DNA of 64,000 bases from Hyalella azteca (lineage: Eukaryota > Arthropoda > Malacostraca > Amphipoda > Hyalellidae): assembly GCF_000764305.2 (NCBI RefSeq), contig NW_025934900.1, positions 7,641 through 71,640 on the forward strand. The letters run 5' to 3'. The stretch's first letter is position 1. Every line of letters starts with the position of its first letter. Below the pieces are notes generated by a model. That model was given only the letters and a program-made list of their open reading frames with translations, did no database searches and had not been told where the DNA came from. Positions 42,301 through 49,468 of this stretch are shown here, piece after piece. The translations under genes were made by a program, and so were the position numbers.

Positions 42301-45300
42301 AAATCAGCATATTTTAATCATCTATATAGGTACTTATTTAGGTTATGCACATAGCAGCACTTTTCAAATTGTCTTCATATAACTTAATTTTTGAGATGCA
42401 AGTGTGTAATTTTTGGTACCTCGTGCTCATCGGCTAAATTATACAAATCTTTCTGTAATAATCAAGTCGATATTTCATTCTTTACGCTGTAAGTCTTGCG
42501 TAAGAGACGCTGTAAGTCTTGCGTAAGAGACGCTGTAAGTCTTGCGTAAGAGACGCTGTAAGTCTTTCTTTACGCTGCAAGTTTTACGGTGTGAGACGCG
42601 TTCCTAACGAGTTAATTTATGTGTCTGCAGGGCCGTATGAACAACAATCCATACAGCAGTGAGGATCCTGCTATGGGGCCCCGGATGAGGGACGTTAAAA
42701 ACAAAATTTGCCAGGATTGTGAGCTCGTCGCTCTCCTCGAAGACGACAATGGCATGGAACTGCTGGTTTCCAACAAGATCATCTCGTTAGACCTCGCCGT
42801 GCGCGACGTTTACAAGATGTGGCTTGCAGGTACGGTGCTATTTATATCATAATATAAGCGATCATTCTTTTCAATAATACCATCAGACCCGTGAAAAAGT
42901 AGTTTTCAATTCATGTTAAATGCTTATTTATGCCGGTGATTGTACTGTGGACGCGTATGTTAGAATTTTATCCGTAATTGCTATACGTAGTTGTGTGTTC
43001 TCGCACCTGTTTATGGGTTAAAATTTGCGATTGTGAACAGATGTGATAATCCACGAAGACTTTGTTTGTATTGTTGATGCACCCTTTATGGATATGTGGT
43101 CAAGAGGGTTCATCATTTCCTGTTTTTCATTGTATTGATCGACAGTAATTCGCTTCGCGTTTAATTTCTTAGTTTGCCTTCCATTTTCAACATTTTCCAT
43201 TGTCATTGTTTTTCTGCACGTGCATTTTATAATTAATTATGTTCATTCATTATTTTCACGTTGGTTTTTTTATTCTTTTCACCGATAGTAAGTTGTGCTT
43301 GTTGCAAGTTGAAATTCTCAACATTTATTTTGCTTGCTGCAGAAAACCCCGAGAATCACGATATGCGCATTGTGTACCGCATGCGTGGTCTCCTGGGTGA
43401 CGCTACCGAGGAGTTTGTGGGGACGCTCGTTAAGAAGAAGGAGGATGACATCGACAAGGAGCAGGTGTACCGTATGGCATCTGTGATGGCCGAGTGTGGC
43501 GGTCTCAAAGCCATGCTCGACTGCCTGCAGCGTATCACAGATCTCTCCTACGCCCGACCTCTTGTCACTGTTCTCCTGAAACTCTTCCAGCTTTGCGTCA
43601 AACTTAGAGTCAACAGGTTAGATTATTATTACATTTACATCAATGCCTTTGACGTTACTTGTTTCTTTTGTGGGTTTCTTTTCTTGAATGTCGAACTGTC
43701 CATGTCACTCCGTTTTACAGTATTTAAAAATAATTGTACGTTGTTAATCACAGAACTGCGCTGATGCAGCCGTCATCGGGCGCTGTTGCTGTGCTGCTTC
43801 ACACCCTGAAACAGTGTCTGGCTGCTGAGCCTGAGGTCGTCGCTGGGGCTCCCGGTCAACCCACCTTCACTGAGCAATTGCTCATGGTTAGTTTATGTAT
43901 TCCTGGCTGCTGCCACTAATTTTATTTGTCATTTAATTTTACTGCGCCAAAAATATTCGCTTTCTCCTTGCTGCCATTGTTACTTATGCAGTAGGACGAT
44001 GATTTTAGAAACTCGACGATGTATGTGACCATTTTGCAGGTCCTCGAAGCCATTCTAGAAGAAGCTTGCGTCATGCCTGCTGGTGAATATGCTGAGCTGG
44101 TAGAGACCTGCGGCACTCTTGAAGACATCCACCTGCTGCTTAACTACGTCGCCACTTCCTCCACCACTAACGCTCAGGTGTGTTACCAATTACCATTTTC
44201 CTTGAGTTATTTATTGAATTTGAGTGATCTCTGTTATTGAGTACAATTGAGACAAAATAATTGCTGCCTTATTTAAACAATGTCCACCGAATTTAATTAA
44301 GCAATTTTTTAATATGAAAAACTAGTTACATTGCCTTGGCGACTATTTAACTACCTACTGCGATTATTCTGAAAATATTGTCTTGTATGTTCACAGGAAA
44401 AGCAACGCCTGATGCGCGTTCTGCCTTTCTTGGTATTCTGCCACAAAGAGAAGATGGAGCTGCTGGTCGGACACTTCCGTCCAATTCTCGATTTCGATCG
44501 CTTCGACGTTGAGCACACGCCTGAAGACGCTGCTAAAATGGAGTCTTTTTGTGTATTCTGCAGCGGCATCGAACGCAGTGAGATCGGATCTCAACTCAAA
44601 GACATGATTCTGCGCGCTAACATAGTCAAGGTCTGTTCACCAAAGTCTTATCGTAGAGTAGATTTGGGCCGTGTGAATTTTGCTTGTTTATTAGTTCATT
44701 GTCATTGCTGATTGAATATTAATATCATAATCTACCACTACTCGCTGTTGTGCTTTCCTGAAAACTACGATTTTAACTAGAATTCAGTTCATTCCATTCC
44801 TTGTTCATGCCTTGATTGTATTGTGTTCGCAGGATGCAATTTCGTACATAGAACGACACATCCCTAAAAACCAGAAGATTGTAGTCGTTTGCAACAACGA
44901 ATGGAAGGACTTCCTCTCACGACCTTCACTCAAGTACATCCTGCGCCTTCTCACTGGTCAGTTCCTCAACGCTGAAAGTTTATTGAAGAATTGTTAACGA
45001 TTGTTGCCTATTTATTCATAGTCTTTCTAATTTTACAATAAAAATTGAAGTATTGAAATTTCCTTCGAATTTTAGTTTACATTTGACTTACTTTGAGTAT
45101 CTGTAATTCATTATCGAAAAAAAAACATGAACTGAATCGAGCGTTTACCCTTTGCTCAGGCATGGCCTGTAAACACCCCGGCAGCCAACGCGCTGTGGCT
45201 GAGTCCTGTATCCCCGCCATTCACCGTCTTGAGCAAATATCATCTGACGAACACGTCGGCTCCCTCGCTGAAAACCTGCTGGAGGCTCTAACGGATGATC

Positions 45301-48052
45301 CTGCCATCGCCAAGCAGGTACAACCTGGGCTTCTAGTGTATATTACTGTTCTAGACTAAACGAGCTTAGTATCTAGGCGGCTTGCTGTATTTTCATGAAT
45401 GTTCTTAATTTAGTATGATTGCCATTACATAACCCATTATATATAAAACACATTCAGTGTATATTGCAGCTGCCACTATATTTGTATCTATTGATTATAG
45501 AGTCATCAAACTAATTTCAAAATTATAAATTTGATCCCGCGTTTACTACTACGTTTTATAATTAAATAATTTGATCTCATATTCAACGCGGCACTAGGAT
45601 ATGATTAATGAAAAACTTCATCTAAATTAATGTCTGAAGGTTGGCGAAGTTCGTCGCCAGACGCGGCAGGAGAAGAAGCGATTGGCGATGAAGACTCGTT
45701 CAAAGGAGCTCAACCGCCTCGGACTTTGCGCTAATGAAAAAGAACAAATCACTTCAAAGTCATCCTTGTTGCAGCACATGTCTGACATCACTGACGAGCA
45801 AGGATTGGTAAATTTTCTTCCATCTGTATTCCATTAAATGTATCTATACAACTAAATTCATGTAACGTCGATTCCCTTAAAAATATTCCCAGTTCCATCT
45901 GTCGAATATAAAACATCCTACCATTTCTGAGATCCTTAACTGTTTTATTAGCGTTTATTCTGTTCCTAAGGTGTGCGCCATATGCCTGGAGGGGTACCGC
46001 AATGCTCCTCAAAAAGTCCTCGCTATCTACACCTACAGCAAACGTCGAGCCGTCGAAGACCGCGAGAACAAACCTCATAAAACTTTCGGCTACAGCACCG
46101 TCTCGCATTTCAATGTCGTTCACGTCGACTGCCATCTTGCTGCTGTCAAGTCCGTTTTGTACCATGCCGTTTCCTATACCCTGAGCTGATTTTAATAAAT
46201 GAACTGATTTCTTTACTCTTTATGGTAAACCACATGTTCGTTCAATTTCATTTTCAAATGCTTAGAATAGATAAGTTTAATAAAACAAGATTTCTCCAAT
46301 GGCTCTTGACATGCAAATTGGTTTCTATCCTCTGCACACATGTTTTCGGCTTGTTTATTCTAGCATTTCCTAGACTTAGAGTTATATCATTTATTCATTA
46401 GAAAATCAGCCAATGCTTTGATACGTAAATTTATCTGAAGAGTGATGTTATTTTGCAGAGCTTCACGGGCAAGGGACGAGTGGGAGAGCGCTGCGCTGCA
46501 CAACGCCAACACTCTGGCTAATGGTCTCCTGCCGCTGTGGGGACCTCAGGTGCCGGAGAGCGCCTTCGTCAGTTGTCTCGCTCGCCACAACACGTACCTG
46601 CAAGAGTACACAATGCACAGGTCAGTTTCCAAGCCCAATAATTTTTGTATTGCTCTTAGCTTCTTTGGCTAATATTTTCATTTGCTTCAATTTCGTTCTG
46701 CGATTCCAATTTTTGACTACTGTAAATTGCATTCCTGTTCATTGAACAAAGAGTTTTGAACAGGGGCCAAGTGTTTTTAGAACTCCTCTGGTCATGGGTA
46801 ATCATATTAACCGACCTATTGTTTGCTCCGCACAGAGACATCAATTACACTTGGACGCTGCACGACCTGAAGCTGCTGCTGCTCAGGTTTGCTCGTGAGC
46901 GTTCGTTCAGCGAGGACTCGGGTGGAGGCGGCCCTCAGTCCAACATGAATTTGGCGCCTTACATCTTGCACATGGCGCTCTACGTCATCAACACGTCAGT
47001 GCCGACCTTTTGACACAGAGAAAGATTCATGAATACGCTAAGAATGATAGTATAGTGTGTTGATAACCTTGATTGTTGATCTGGTCGCCTGTTCTCTAGA
47101 TTTATCACTTTGATGGAAATTATCTTTATCGGACTGCAGACCACTCTTTCGTAGGATCAAAGACAACAATTTTGTTAATTTCTTTTTATAATTTTCAGTA
47201 CTCGGGCTAACATTCGTGAAGAGCGCCGAGTGGAGATTTTCATCGAGTCTACCGCTAAAGACCCTGCGCGTTGGGTGGACGCATCTTACGAAGTCGAAGG
47301 TCCTTACTTCTTTGTAACTTTGGCGTTAGCGGTCTGTTCTTCCGGTAAATGGAACAGTGGGCTGCGCAAGGAAATGCTGAAGCGACTGCTGGCCACTGCT
47401 CATGTGAGGTCGGTCTCCGCCGTACCGCCAATGGGTTCCAAAGTGGCCACCAAAGCTGCCAAAGACTGGACCGTCTACAAGAGTGCCGCCATATTCTGGA
47501 CTCTCATCGACAAGCTCCACTCAATTATGTTTACGGTAAAATATTATTTGGTAAGGTATTCTGCAATATTCGTTATCTAAATTGATTAAAAACACGGATG
47601 AATTACTTTAACTCAGGATATCATCAGTTGATACATTCATCTATAGCCTGTGTGTGGAAGTGCAGCTTAGAAATATGACGAAATTGTTAGCTTCTTTGTA
47701 AATTAGCATTCAAGGGAAAAGTAACAACGAAATTTGTATTTGTATACTGAGATAATATTATTTTAGTTATGAGGTTAAAGTTTGAATTGCCTCCTCTTAC
47801 TACACAAATAGCAGTTTTTGCCAATCTAGTGGTTCATTTGGGACACTTTACCATTCAATAAACTGACTTTGTCATCGGATTACGTTACAGAACGTAAGCG
47901 TTGAACGCAACAACGAGTGGTCCGTGGCGCTGGCTGCATACATTCGTCATAACGACACGGCGATACTGGACGCTGCTGGCCGCGTCCTCAACGTGTACCA
48001 GAACGAGCTGCTGCCTTGCTCAAGAAATATTTACAGGCCTACACAACCTTAG
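1876..48052 (+). CDS. UBR4: E3 ubiquitin-protein ligase UBR4 (p600 / purity of essence), 71 coding exons
   Basis: A giant N-recognin-type E3 ligase that binds N-degron and misfolded substrates and, with partners such as KCMF1 and calmodulin in mammals, builds ubiquitin chains. Exons (join): 1876-2003, 6348-6445, 6799-7249, 7667-8048, 8315-8496, 9140-9344, 9705-9830, 10050-10273, 10503-10737, 11570-11684, 12027-12185, 12590-12726, 12974-13142, 13300-13511, 13825-13969, 14099-14325, 14483-14582, 14784-14962, 15178-15660, 15883-16116, 16346-16768, 17533-17699, 18398-18552, 19109-19310, 19697-20342, 20671-20856, 21249-21457, 21783-21994, 22559-22668, 22951-23169, 23481-23577, 24420-24518, 24888-25054, 25302-25550, 25904-26142, 26277-26430, 26700-26840, 27037-27154, 27758-29237, 29543-29838, 30325-30455, 30778-30880, 31187-31375, 31855-32000, 32346-32441, 32800-33246, 33640-33825, 34310-34462, 34664-37267, 37537-37681, 38048-38208, 38465-38682, 38967-39122, 39359-39641, 39905-40123, 40545-40764, 40910-41107, 41979-42169, 42631-42829, 43343-43616, 43754-43886, 44040-44177, 44397-44630, 44833-44956, 45160-45317, 45640-45807, 45971-46149, 46459-46620, 46836-46994, 47199-47535, 47891-48052. 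The join is 18,033 nt with no internal stop, about 6,010 residues. Borders were set by phase, consensus and similarity to animal UBR4. The least certain are the ends of exons 4, 23, 25 and the start of 24. Confidence 0.95.
2498..3905. repeat. Nested direct repeats inside intron 1
   Basis: An outer pair of about 120-135 bp (2498-2635 and 3786-3905) shares runs such as AATTCCAATCTAGGTCCTTA. An inner pair of about 100 bp (2661-2760 and 2976-3075) shares CAGTTTTTTGATACAACATT. The outer copies flank 1.15 kb without any coding capacity that I recognise. The layout could be a decayed element with terminal direct repeats or a local tandem duplication. Confidence 0.6.
4197..4650 (+). repeat. Tandem pair of diverged copies of about 175 bp
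   Basis: Copies at 4197-4370 and 4474-4650 both run from CCAGGGTGCAGAAAG to AAAATAGTTGAAAATCTGAA and share TTTACGCCTTCAGAAGATCT. They differ by point changes and small indels. The 83-codon frame over the second copy (4375-4626) is not intact in the first, so it is unlikely to be a gene. Confidence 0.6.
5754..5903 (+). pseudogene. Tc1-like transposase N-terminal fragment
   Basis: Fifty codons read [16 protein letters not shown], then a stop (TAG at 5811-5813), then [20 protein letters not shown]. This matches the DNA-binding region of Tc1/mariner transposases: first helix-turn-helix, GRPRK minor-groove motif, second helix-turn-helix. No catalytic DDE part or terminal inverted repeats are visible, so it is a dead fragment in the UBR4 intron, in the same orientation as the gene. 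Confidence 0.7.
6056..6186 (+). repeat. GT-rich minisatellite in intron 1
   Basis: About four irregular units of GATGTGGTGTGTGTGCTCTC plus TGGTGGA, of varying length. They lie about 160 bases before the exon 2 acceptor. Two overlapping Cys/Val-rich frames here are by-products of the repeat. Confidence 0.65.
9705..12726 (+). CDS. UBR4: UBR4 exons 7-12: N-terminal solenoid with acidic and Gly-rich loops
   Basis: Exons 9705-9830, 10050-10273, 10503-10737, 11570-11684, 12027-12185 and 12590-12726. Landmarks shared with the family are [13 protein letters not shown] (exon 8, followed by a polyalanine stretch and a Lys-rich linker), the helix ending [12 protein letters not shown] (exon 9), and the acidic [12 protein letters not shown] then IIGSWFEEP loop (exons 10-11). 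That loop aligns with the YYEDDFSS and GQWFEE segment of vertebrate UBR4. Exons 11-12 continue as low-complexity Gly/Arg/Ser sequence of unknown role. Phases run 0-0, 0-2, 2-0, 0-1, 1-1, 1-0. Confidence 0.88.
12974..16768 (+). CDS. UBR4: UBR4 exons 13-21: N-terminal solenoid, continued
   Basis: Exons 12974-13142, 13300-13511, 13825-13969, 14099-14325, 14483-14582, 14784-14962, 15178-15660, 15883-16116 and 16346-16768. Family-conserved stretches include [74 protein letters not shown] and the helix ending NGWIK. Exon 19 opens at 15178 after TTTCAATAG rather than at the next AG (15186), because only that choice keeps phase and the conserved AC-x-(2)-L segment. Exon 21 has a Ser-rich insert near its middle. 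Confidence 0.88.
16769..17532 (+). other. UBR4: UBR4 intron 21, with a long hairpin
   Basis: An AT-rich intron of 764 bases. The only notable content is an inverted repeat at 16863-16940. The open stretch at 17230-17439 shows no similarity that I recognise. Confidence 0.6.
16863..16940 (+). repeat. 27-bp-stem inverted repeat (hairpin) in intron 21
   Basis: Left arm 16863-16889 starts AATGCAGGTTTCATTG. Right arm 16914-16940 is its reverse complement at 26 of 27 positions. The 24-base loop contains a third, shorter near-copy of the left arm (TTCATTGAAGTCCAGAG). Size and near-perfect pairing resemble a small-RNA hairpin, but a template-switch origin is equally possible. Confidence 0.7.
17533..22668 (+). 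CDS. UBR4: UBR4 exons 22-29: solenoid up to the UBR box
   Basis: Exons 17533-17699, 18398-18552, 19109-19310, 19697-20342, 20671-20856, 21249-21457, 21783-21994 and 22559-22668. Exon 24 starts at 19109, the only nearby AG giving phase 1, and begins with a Gly/Ser run that includes nine consecutive serines. Exon 25 matches the family segment [19 protein letters not shown] and [11 protein letters not shown]. It then extends 73 codons beyond a perfect internal GTGAGT donor (20124). Exon 26 carries an acidic run ([14 protein letters not shown]), exon 28 the [18 protein letters not shown] helix, and exon 29 an acidic lead-in to the UBR box, as in other UBR4 proteins. Confidence 0.82.
17700..19108 (+). 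other. UBR4: UBR4 introns 22 and 23, around exon 23
   Basis: Intron 22 is 17700-18397 and intron 23 is 18553-19108. A short GA run lies at about 18026-18036. Otherwise the sequence is AT-rich with no feature I can support. The - strand frames here overlap exon 23 and are shadows. Confidence 0.5.
21964..22320 (+). repeat. UBR4: 40-bp tandem array copying the exon 28 end and its splice donor
   Basis: About 8.5 units of 39-40 bp. The first unit is the last 31 bases of exon 28 (from GGAGAACAGACCAAGACC) plus the start of intron 28. Each following unit repeats that exon end, the GAAG|GTTAGA donor and GAATTGG. Copies 2-8 differ by a few substitutions and one has a single-base deletion. Forty is not a multiple of three, and translation past the first donor meets TAG at once (GAA GGT TAG). 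Only the first donor therefore keeps the frame. Confidence 0.9.
22951..23169 (+). CDS. UBR4: UBR4 exon 30: UBR-box zinc finger
   Basis: A 73-codon, phase 0-0 exon that is exactly one domain (residues about 2168-2240). It begins [16 protein letters not shown] and includes [28 protein letters not shown] and [15 protein letters not shown]. The Cys/His spacing is that of the UBR box, in which three zinc ions are held by the Cys and His residues. In UBR1/2 the pocket binds type-1 N-degrons. In UBR4 the box is conserved, but its pocket is thought to differ in substrate binding. All expected Cys and His ligands are present, so the domain should fold. Confidence 0.97.
23481..27154 (+). CDS. UBR4: UBR4 exons 31-38: post-UBR helices and beta-propeller-like segment
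   Basis: Exons 23481-23577, 24420-24518, 24888-25054, 25302-25550, 25904-26142, 26277-26430, 26700-26840 and 27037-27154. After ALVKRTPS, a poorly conserved basic linker (exons 31-32) leads into [20 protein letters not shown] and [19 protein letters not shown] (exon 34). Exons 35-38 carry [54 protein letters not shown] and [16 protein letters not shown]. These alternating beta strands, each ending in a hydrophobic four-residue edge, resemble WD40-type propeller blades. The section is among the best conserved in the gene. Confidence 0.92.
23578..24419 (+). other. UBR4: UBR4 intron 31
   Basis: 842 bases, phase 1, between GTGTGT and TTTTGCCAG. No repeat, RNA gene or reading frame here is convincing. 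Confidence 0.5.
27758..29237 (+). CDS. UBR4: UBR4 exon 39: end of propeller and beta-sandwich domain
   Basis: A 1,480-nt exon (residues about 2662-3154). It starts with [13 protein letters not shown], followed by a Ser/Gly insert of about 40 residues, then [18 protein letters not shown], the last propeller-like blades ([15 protein letters not shown]), and a beta-sandwich with [40 protein letters not shown] and [20 protein letters not shown]. The last part is helical ([17 protein letters not shown]). In vertebrates this stretch is split among many exons, so the large exon suggests intron loss in this lineage. Confidence 0.94.
29543..30880 (+). CDS. UBR4: UBR4 exons 40-42: middle helical region
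   Basis: Exons 29543-29838, 30325-30455 and 30778-30880. Exon 40 has an acidic, poorly conserved first part and then [20 protein letters not shown]. Exon 41 matches the family's [20 protein letters not shown]. Exon 42 carries [20 protein letters not shown] and PSPPRCSTP, the conserved basic and proline-rich boundary before the acidic linker. Between exons 41 and 42 the intron holds a direct repeat of about 75 bp. Confidence 0.9.
30469..31120 (+). repeat. Two direct-repeat pairs in introns 41 and 42
   Basis: In intron 41, 30469-30541 and 30555-30628 share GACTTTATTCATTGTT and TAAAACGCCTGA. In intron 42, segments near 30958-31020 and 31059-31120 share CGTTAATTTTGTAACAT and TTTATGAACAA. Both pairs are diverged tandem duplications without coding content. 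Confidence 0.6.
31187..34462 (+). CDS. UBR4: UBR4 exons 43-48: acidic, low-complexity linker with a UIM-like helix
   Basis: Exons 31187-31375, 31855-32000, 32346-32441, 32800-33246, 33640-33825 and 34310-34462. Exon 43 is Gly/Ala/Ser-rich and ends with a helix ([15 protein letters not shown]). Exon 44 (31908-31964) encodes [19 protein letters not shown]. This fits the ubiquitin-interacting motif pattern: acidic run, invariant Ala, Ser four residues later, closing acidic residue. Exon 46 contains 24 consecutive aspartates (32881-32952), then the conserved [15 protein letters not shown] and TSPADQ. Exons 47-48 are Ser/Gly-rich and end in a conserved helix ([20 protein letters not shown]). Confidence 0.87.
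32004..32075 (+). repeat. ATT/ATC trinucleotide microsatellite in intron 44
   Basis: About 70 bases of ATT with interspersed ATC units, starting right after the exon 44 donor. On the other strand it gives an Asn/Asp run, a compositional artefact. Confidence 0.85.
34072..34109 (+). repeat. Perfect 17-bp-arm hairpin in intron 47
   Basis: TTGCTTAATCATTTGGA, a 4-base ATAG loop, then the exact reverse complement. All 17 pairs match. It lies 200 bases upstream of exon 48 and has no flanking duplication that I can see. Confidence 0.85.
34664..37267 (+). CDS. UBR4: UBR4 exon 49: second beta-sandwich and Cys-rich zinc module
   Basis: The largest exon (2,604 nt, residues about 3738-4605, phase 0-0). 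It opens with [20 protein letters not shown] and passes through helical repeats: [41 protein letters not shown] and [19 protein letters not shown]. It then reaches [20 protein letters not shown], a beta-sandwich ending in [20 protein letters not shown]. After it comes a Cys-rich block (about residues 4437-4510) with four CxxC pairs plus further cysteines: CPRC, CNNC, CHKC, then CTACGYC and a final CRMCC. This pattern is shared with animal UBR4 and likely binds zinc. Two low-complexity inserts (near 34790 and 35890) are not conserved. Confidence 0.95.
37537..40123 (+). CDS. UBR4: UBR4 exons 50-55: C-terminal solenoid, first part
   Basis: Exons 37537-37681, 38048-38208, 38465-38682, 38967-39122, 39359-39641 and 39905-40123. 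Exon 51 carries [20 protein letters not shown] and [14 protein letters not shown]. Exon 52 starts [16 protein letters not shown] and exon 53 has [11 protein letters not shown]. Exon 54 has a basic Ser/Lys/Pro-rich insert before the family's EHSFEAWKK. Exon 55 has [16 protein letters not shown] and the conserved [17 protein letters not shown] helix. The exon 50-51 junction (37681/38048) splits a Met codon (A + TG), checked by phase. Confidence 0.93.
38794..38818 (+). repeat. Perfect 12-bp-arm palindrome in intron 52
   Basis: CTCTATAAGTTC, one A, then the exact reverse complement. The spacer of one base makes this an almost pure palindrome that would extrude as a cruciform rather than form an RNA hairpin with a normal loop. 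Confidence 0.85.
40545..45807 (+). CDS. UBR4: UBR4 exons 56-66: conserved UBR4 C-terminal region
   Basis: Exons 40545-40764, 40910-41107, 41979-42169, 42631-42829, 43343-43616, 43754-43886, 44040-44177, 44397-44630, 44833-44956, 45160-45317 and 45640-45807. This corresponds to the Pfam-type UBR4 C-terminal ligase region. Landmarks are [107 protein letters not shown] and [18 protein letters not shown]. Exon 66 is a highly basic helix ([16 protein letters not shown]), as in human. Exon 58 ends at a GC rather than GT donor (42170-42171). Exon 61 is divergent from vertebrates. Confidence 0.94.
41108..41978 (+). other. UBR4: UBR4 intron 57
   Basis: 871 bases from GTCAGC to TTATGCAG. AT-rich with no recognisable repeat, gene or RNA. 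Confidence 0.5.
42170..42175 (+). promoter_or_regulatory. UBR4: Non-canonical GC splice donor of intron 58
   Basis: Exon 58 ends CTTCAG at 42169 and the intron starts GCGAGT. The reading frame (GAAGATTTCCTTCAG then GGCCGTATG in exon 59) matches the family's QEDFLQ-GRM junction exactly. A GT five bases downstream would shift the frame. Exon CAG before the donor and GAGT after it are typical of GC-AG introns, where the rest of the site is strong. Confidence 0.88.
42483..42600 (+). repeat. UBR4: 23-bp tandem repeat with GTAAGT motifs, just before exon 59
   Basis: Units of ACGCTGTAAGTCTTGCGTAA plus GAG, repeated at a 23-base period, end in a degenerate copy 30 bases before the exon 59 acceptor. 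GTAAGT occurs at 42489, 42512, 42535 and 42558. The array sits inside the one intron of this gene with a GC donor. Confidence 0.85.
45971..46149 (+). CDS. UBR4: UBR4 exon 67: hemi-RING catalytic module
   Basis: Residues about 5679-5737. The exon starts [20 protein letters not shown] and contains [20 protein letters not shown] followed by CHLAAVK. The CxxC near the start and the His/Cys set near the end form the atypical one-zinc hemi-RING of UBR4, the part that engages the E2 (UBE2A/B-type in mammals). The [15 protein letters not shown] core is nearly identical to human, so catalytic function is expected. Its donor is a weak GTCCGT at 46150, fixed by phase with the next exon (AA + A). Confidence 0.94.
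46459..48052 (+). CDS. UBR4: UBR4 exons 68-71: terminal domain and stop codon
   Basis: Exons 46459-46620, 46836-46994, 47199-47535 and 47891-48052. Conserved pieces are [86 protein letters not shown] and [18 protein letters not shown]. The frame ends at TAG (48050-48052) after YQNELLPCS and nine residues unlike other UBR4 proteins. Human continues about 25 residues with a conserved helix, so this C-terminus is shortened or has an unseen alternative final exon. No GT donor follows the conserved part within the frame. Confidence 0.88.
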
Positions 48053-48563
48053 TATTATTCGCCGGATTTGATCTTGTCTGAGAATATGGTGATTTTGAGC
48101 TTTCTTTGCTAAGTAAATATTTTCAGATTCAAAGCGATTGTATTTACAAGAGTTTTCAACATAATCCTCCATTTGCTTTCCGATATATGTATGGGTATTG
48201 TACTTTACTCCTGAAAAGGAATAAAGTTTGTTTATCGCTTCTCTGGTGTATTGCATCGTATTTGCTTCCTGTGAGACTGCTGTGCTCGGCGATATTATAC
48301 TGAATTCATCTTGCTTGTTCGCCTAAATCAGATTAATCAATGTTTAGGCCCATTTCTAGTGCGTATTATTCACTATAATATCTACCATGGAACTTGTTTC
48401 GTATTAATGAAATTAATTATTGATAGCTTGTGTTTAGATCATCGGTTCATTTTGCGTTAGATTTTATCACGCATTTGCGTTGAAACTTGGGTTCCTGTAG
48501 ATTTAGAACTTGAATATGCGGAAATCCTTTTATTCATGGAAATTGTATCTTTCCCTCAATAAA
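48053..48563 (+). terminator. UBR4: UBR4 3' untranslated region with two AATAAA signals
   Basis: After the stop codon the sequence is AT-rich. AATAAA hexamers occur at 48220-48225 and 48558-48563, each suitable as a polyadenylation signal. I cannot tell which is used. A - strand AATAAA (TTTATT at 48528-48533) lies in the same interval and would serve a converging gene. Confidence 0.6.
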
Positions 48564-48651
48564 GTTGTATCGCGCTTACGGATTGTATTAATTCATTCAC
48601 CGCACGTTCGTATATATCACAGGCTCATCAATGAATTAGATTTTAATACTT

Positions 48652-49411
48652 CTAATTCATAAAATACTTTTGCTGACTGTTAGTTCTACTACACGTGTAA
48701 AGTTTGGTTCCGTGTGTGTCGTAAAAAATTTCATAGGTGTCGTAGCACAGCGTGTGCCTCTGTAATACCTGCAGCGAGTGAGTACTGTCAGGCCTGACAA
48801 GTTCATTTTCAAGAAGTTGCAGCTGGGCAACATCGTCTTCCAAAATTACCACCGAAGATAGACTGACAACTATGATACCAAATGAAGCTAATCTGAAAAG
48901 AAGATAGCCAGAATGCCTCAATTTTTTGTTATATGACACTAAATGCAGGCACTGCTTATGCGTTTGCCATTCTCTTCCTAATTCAACTTACGATGTTTGT
49001 GGTCATGAAAAGCCGCGGTCTCTGGGTCTTGCATTAGGAAAACCTCTGCAGATGGGAACATCTGATCGAATATGTACTTCTTCTAAAGATCTATGCTAAT
49101 ATTCTTACTAAATGCCTGGTAATCACGCGTCAGCCGCCCACGATCATAATACCATCACAAACTATCAATGTCCATAAGAAGAGGTCGAAAAAAGCAGTCA
49201 GTTGCATAGCTGTTGATATATGTGATTGGCTGTCTTCACGCAGCAAGGAGGAAATTCTAATGTACGTAGCCACACTGCACTTCTTTTGATCCGGTTACTC
49301 TGATGAAACTTGAGAAAATGATGTCATCATCGTTACTCACGTGCATCTGAAGTATGCAAAGTTGATCGTATATGTATGCAGCAGCCATGAGCGAGTCAGC
49401 CTTGACGCCAT
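48652..49411 (-). CDS. Candidate two-exon small protein gene converging on UBR4
   Basis: Prediction only. Exon 1 is 49411 down to 49341: ATG, 23 codons and 2 bases (MASRLTRSWLLHTYTINFAY and on), then a perfect GTGAGT donor (49340-49335). Exon 2 is 48892 down to 48652, after a good polypyrimidine acceptor (CTATCTTCTTTTCAG). It is in phase and ends at a stop, for 103 residues. Exon 2 begins with a likely membrane segment (LASFGIIVVSLSSVVI) and then an acidic helix (LEDDVAQLQLLENELV). A - strand AATAAA follows at 48533-48528. I recognise no family. Exon 1 overlaps no repeat but lies next to a duplicated block. It could equally be chance open sequence. Confidence 0.3.
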
Positions 49412-49468
49412 GTTCGCACGTAACTCCAGGGATGCGTGTTTACATACGGGCATGTATAGTCTAACTAT

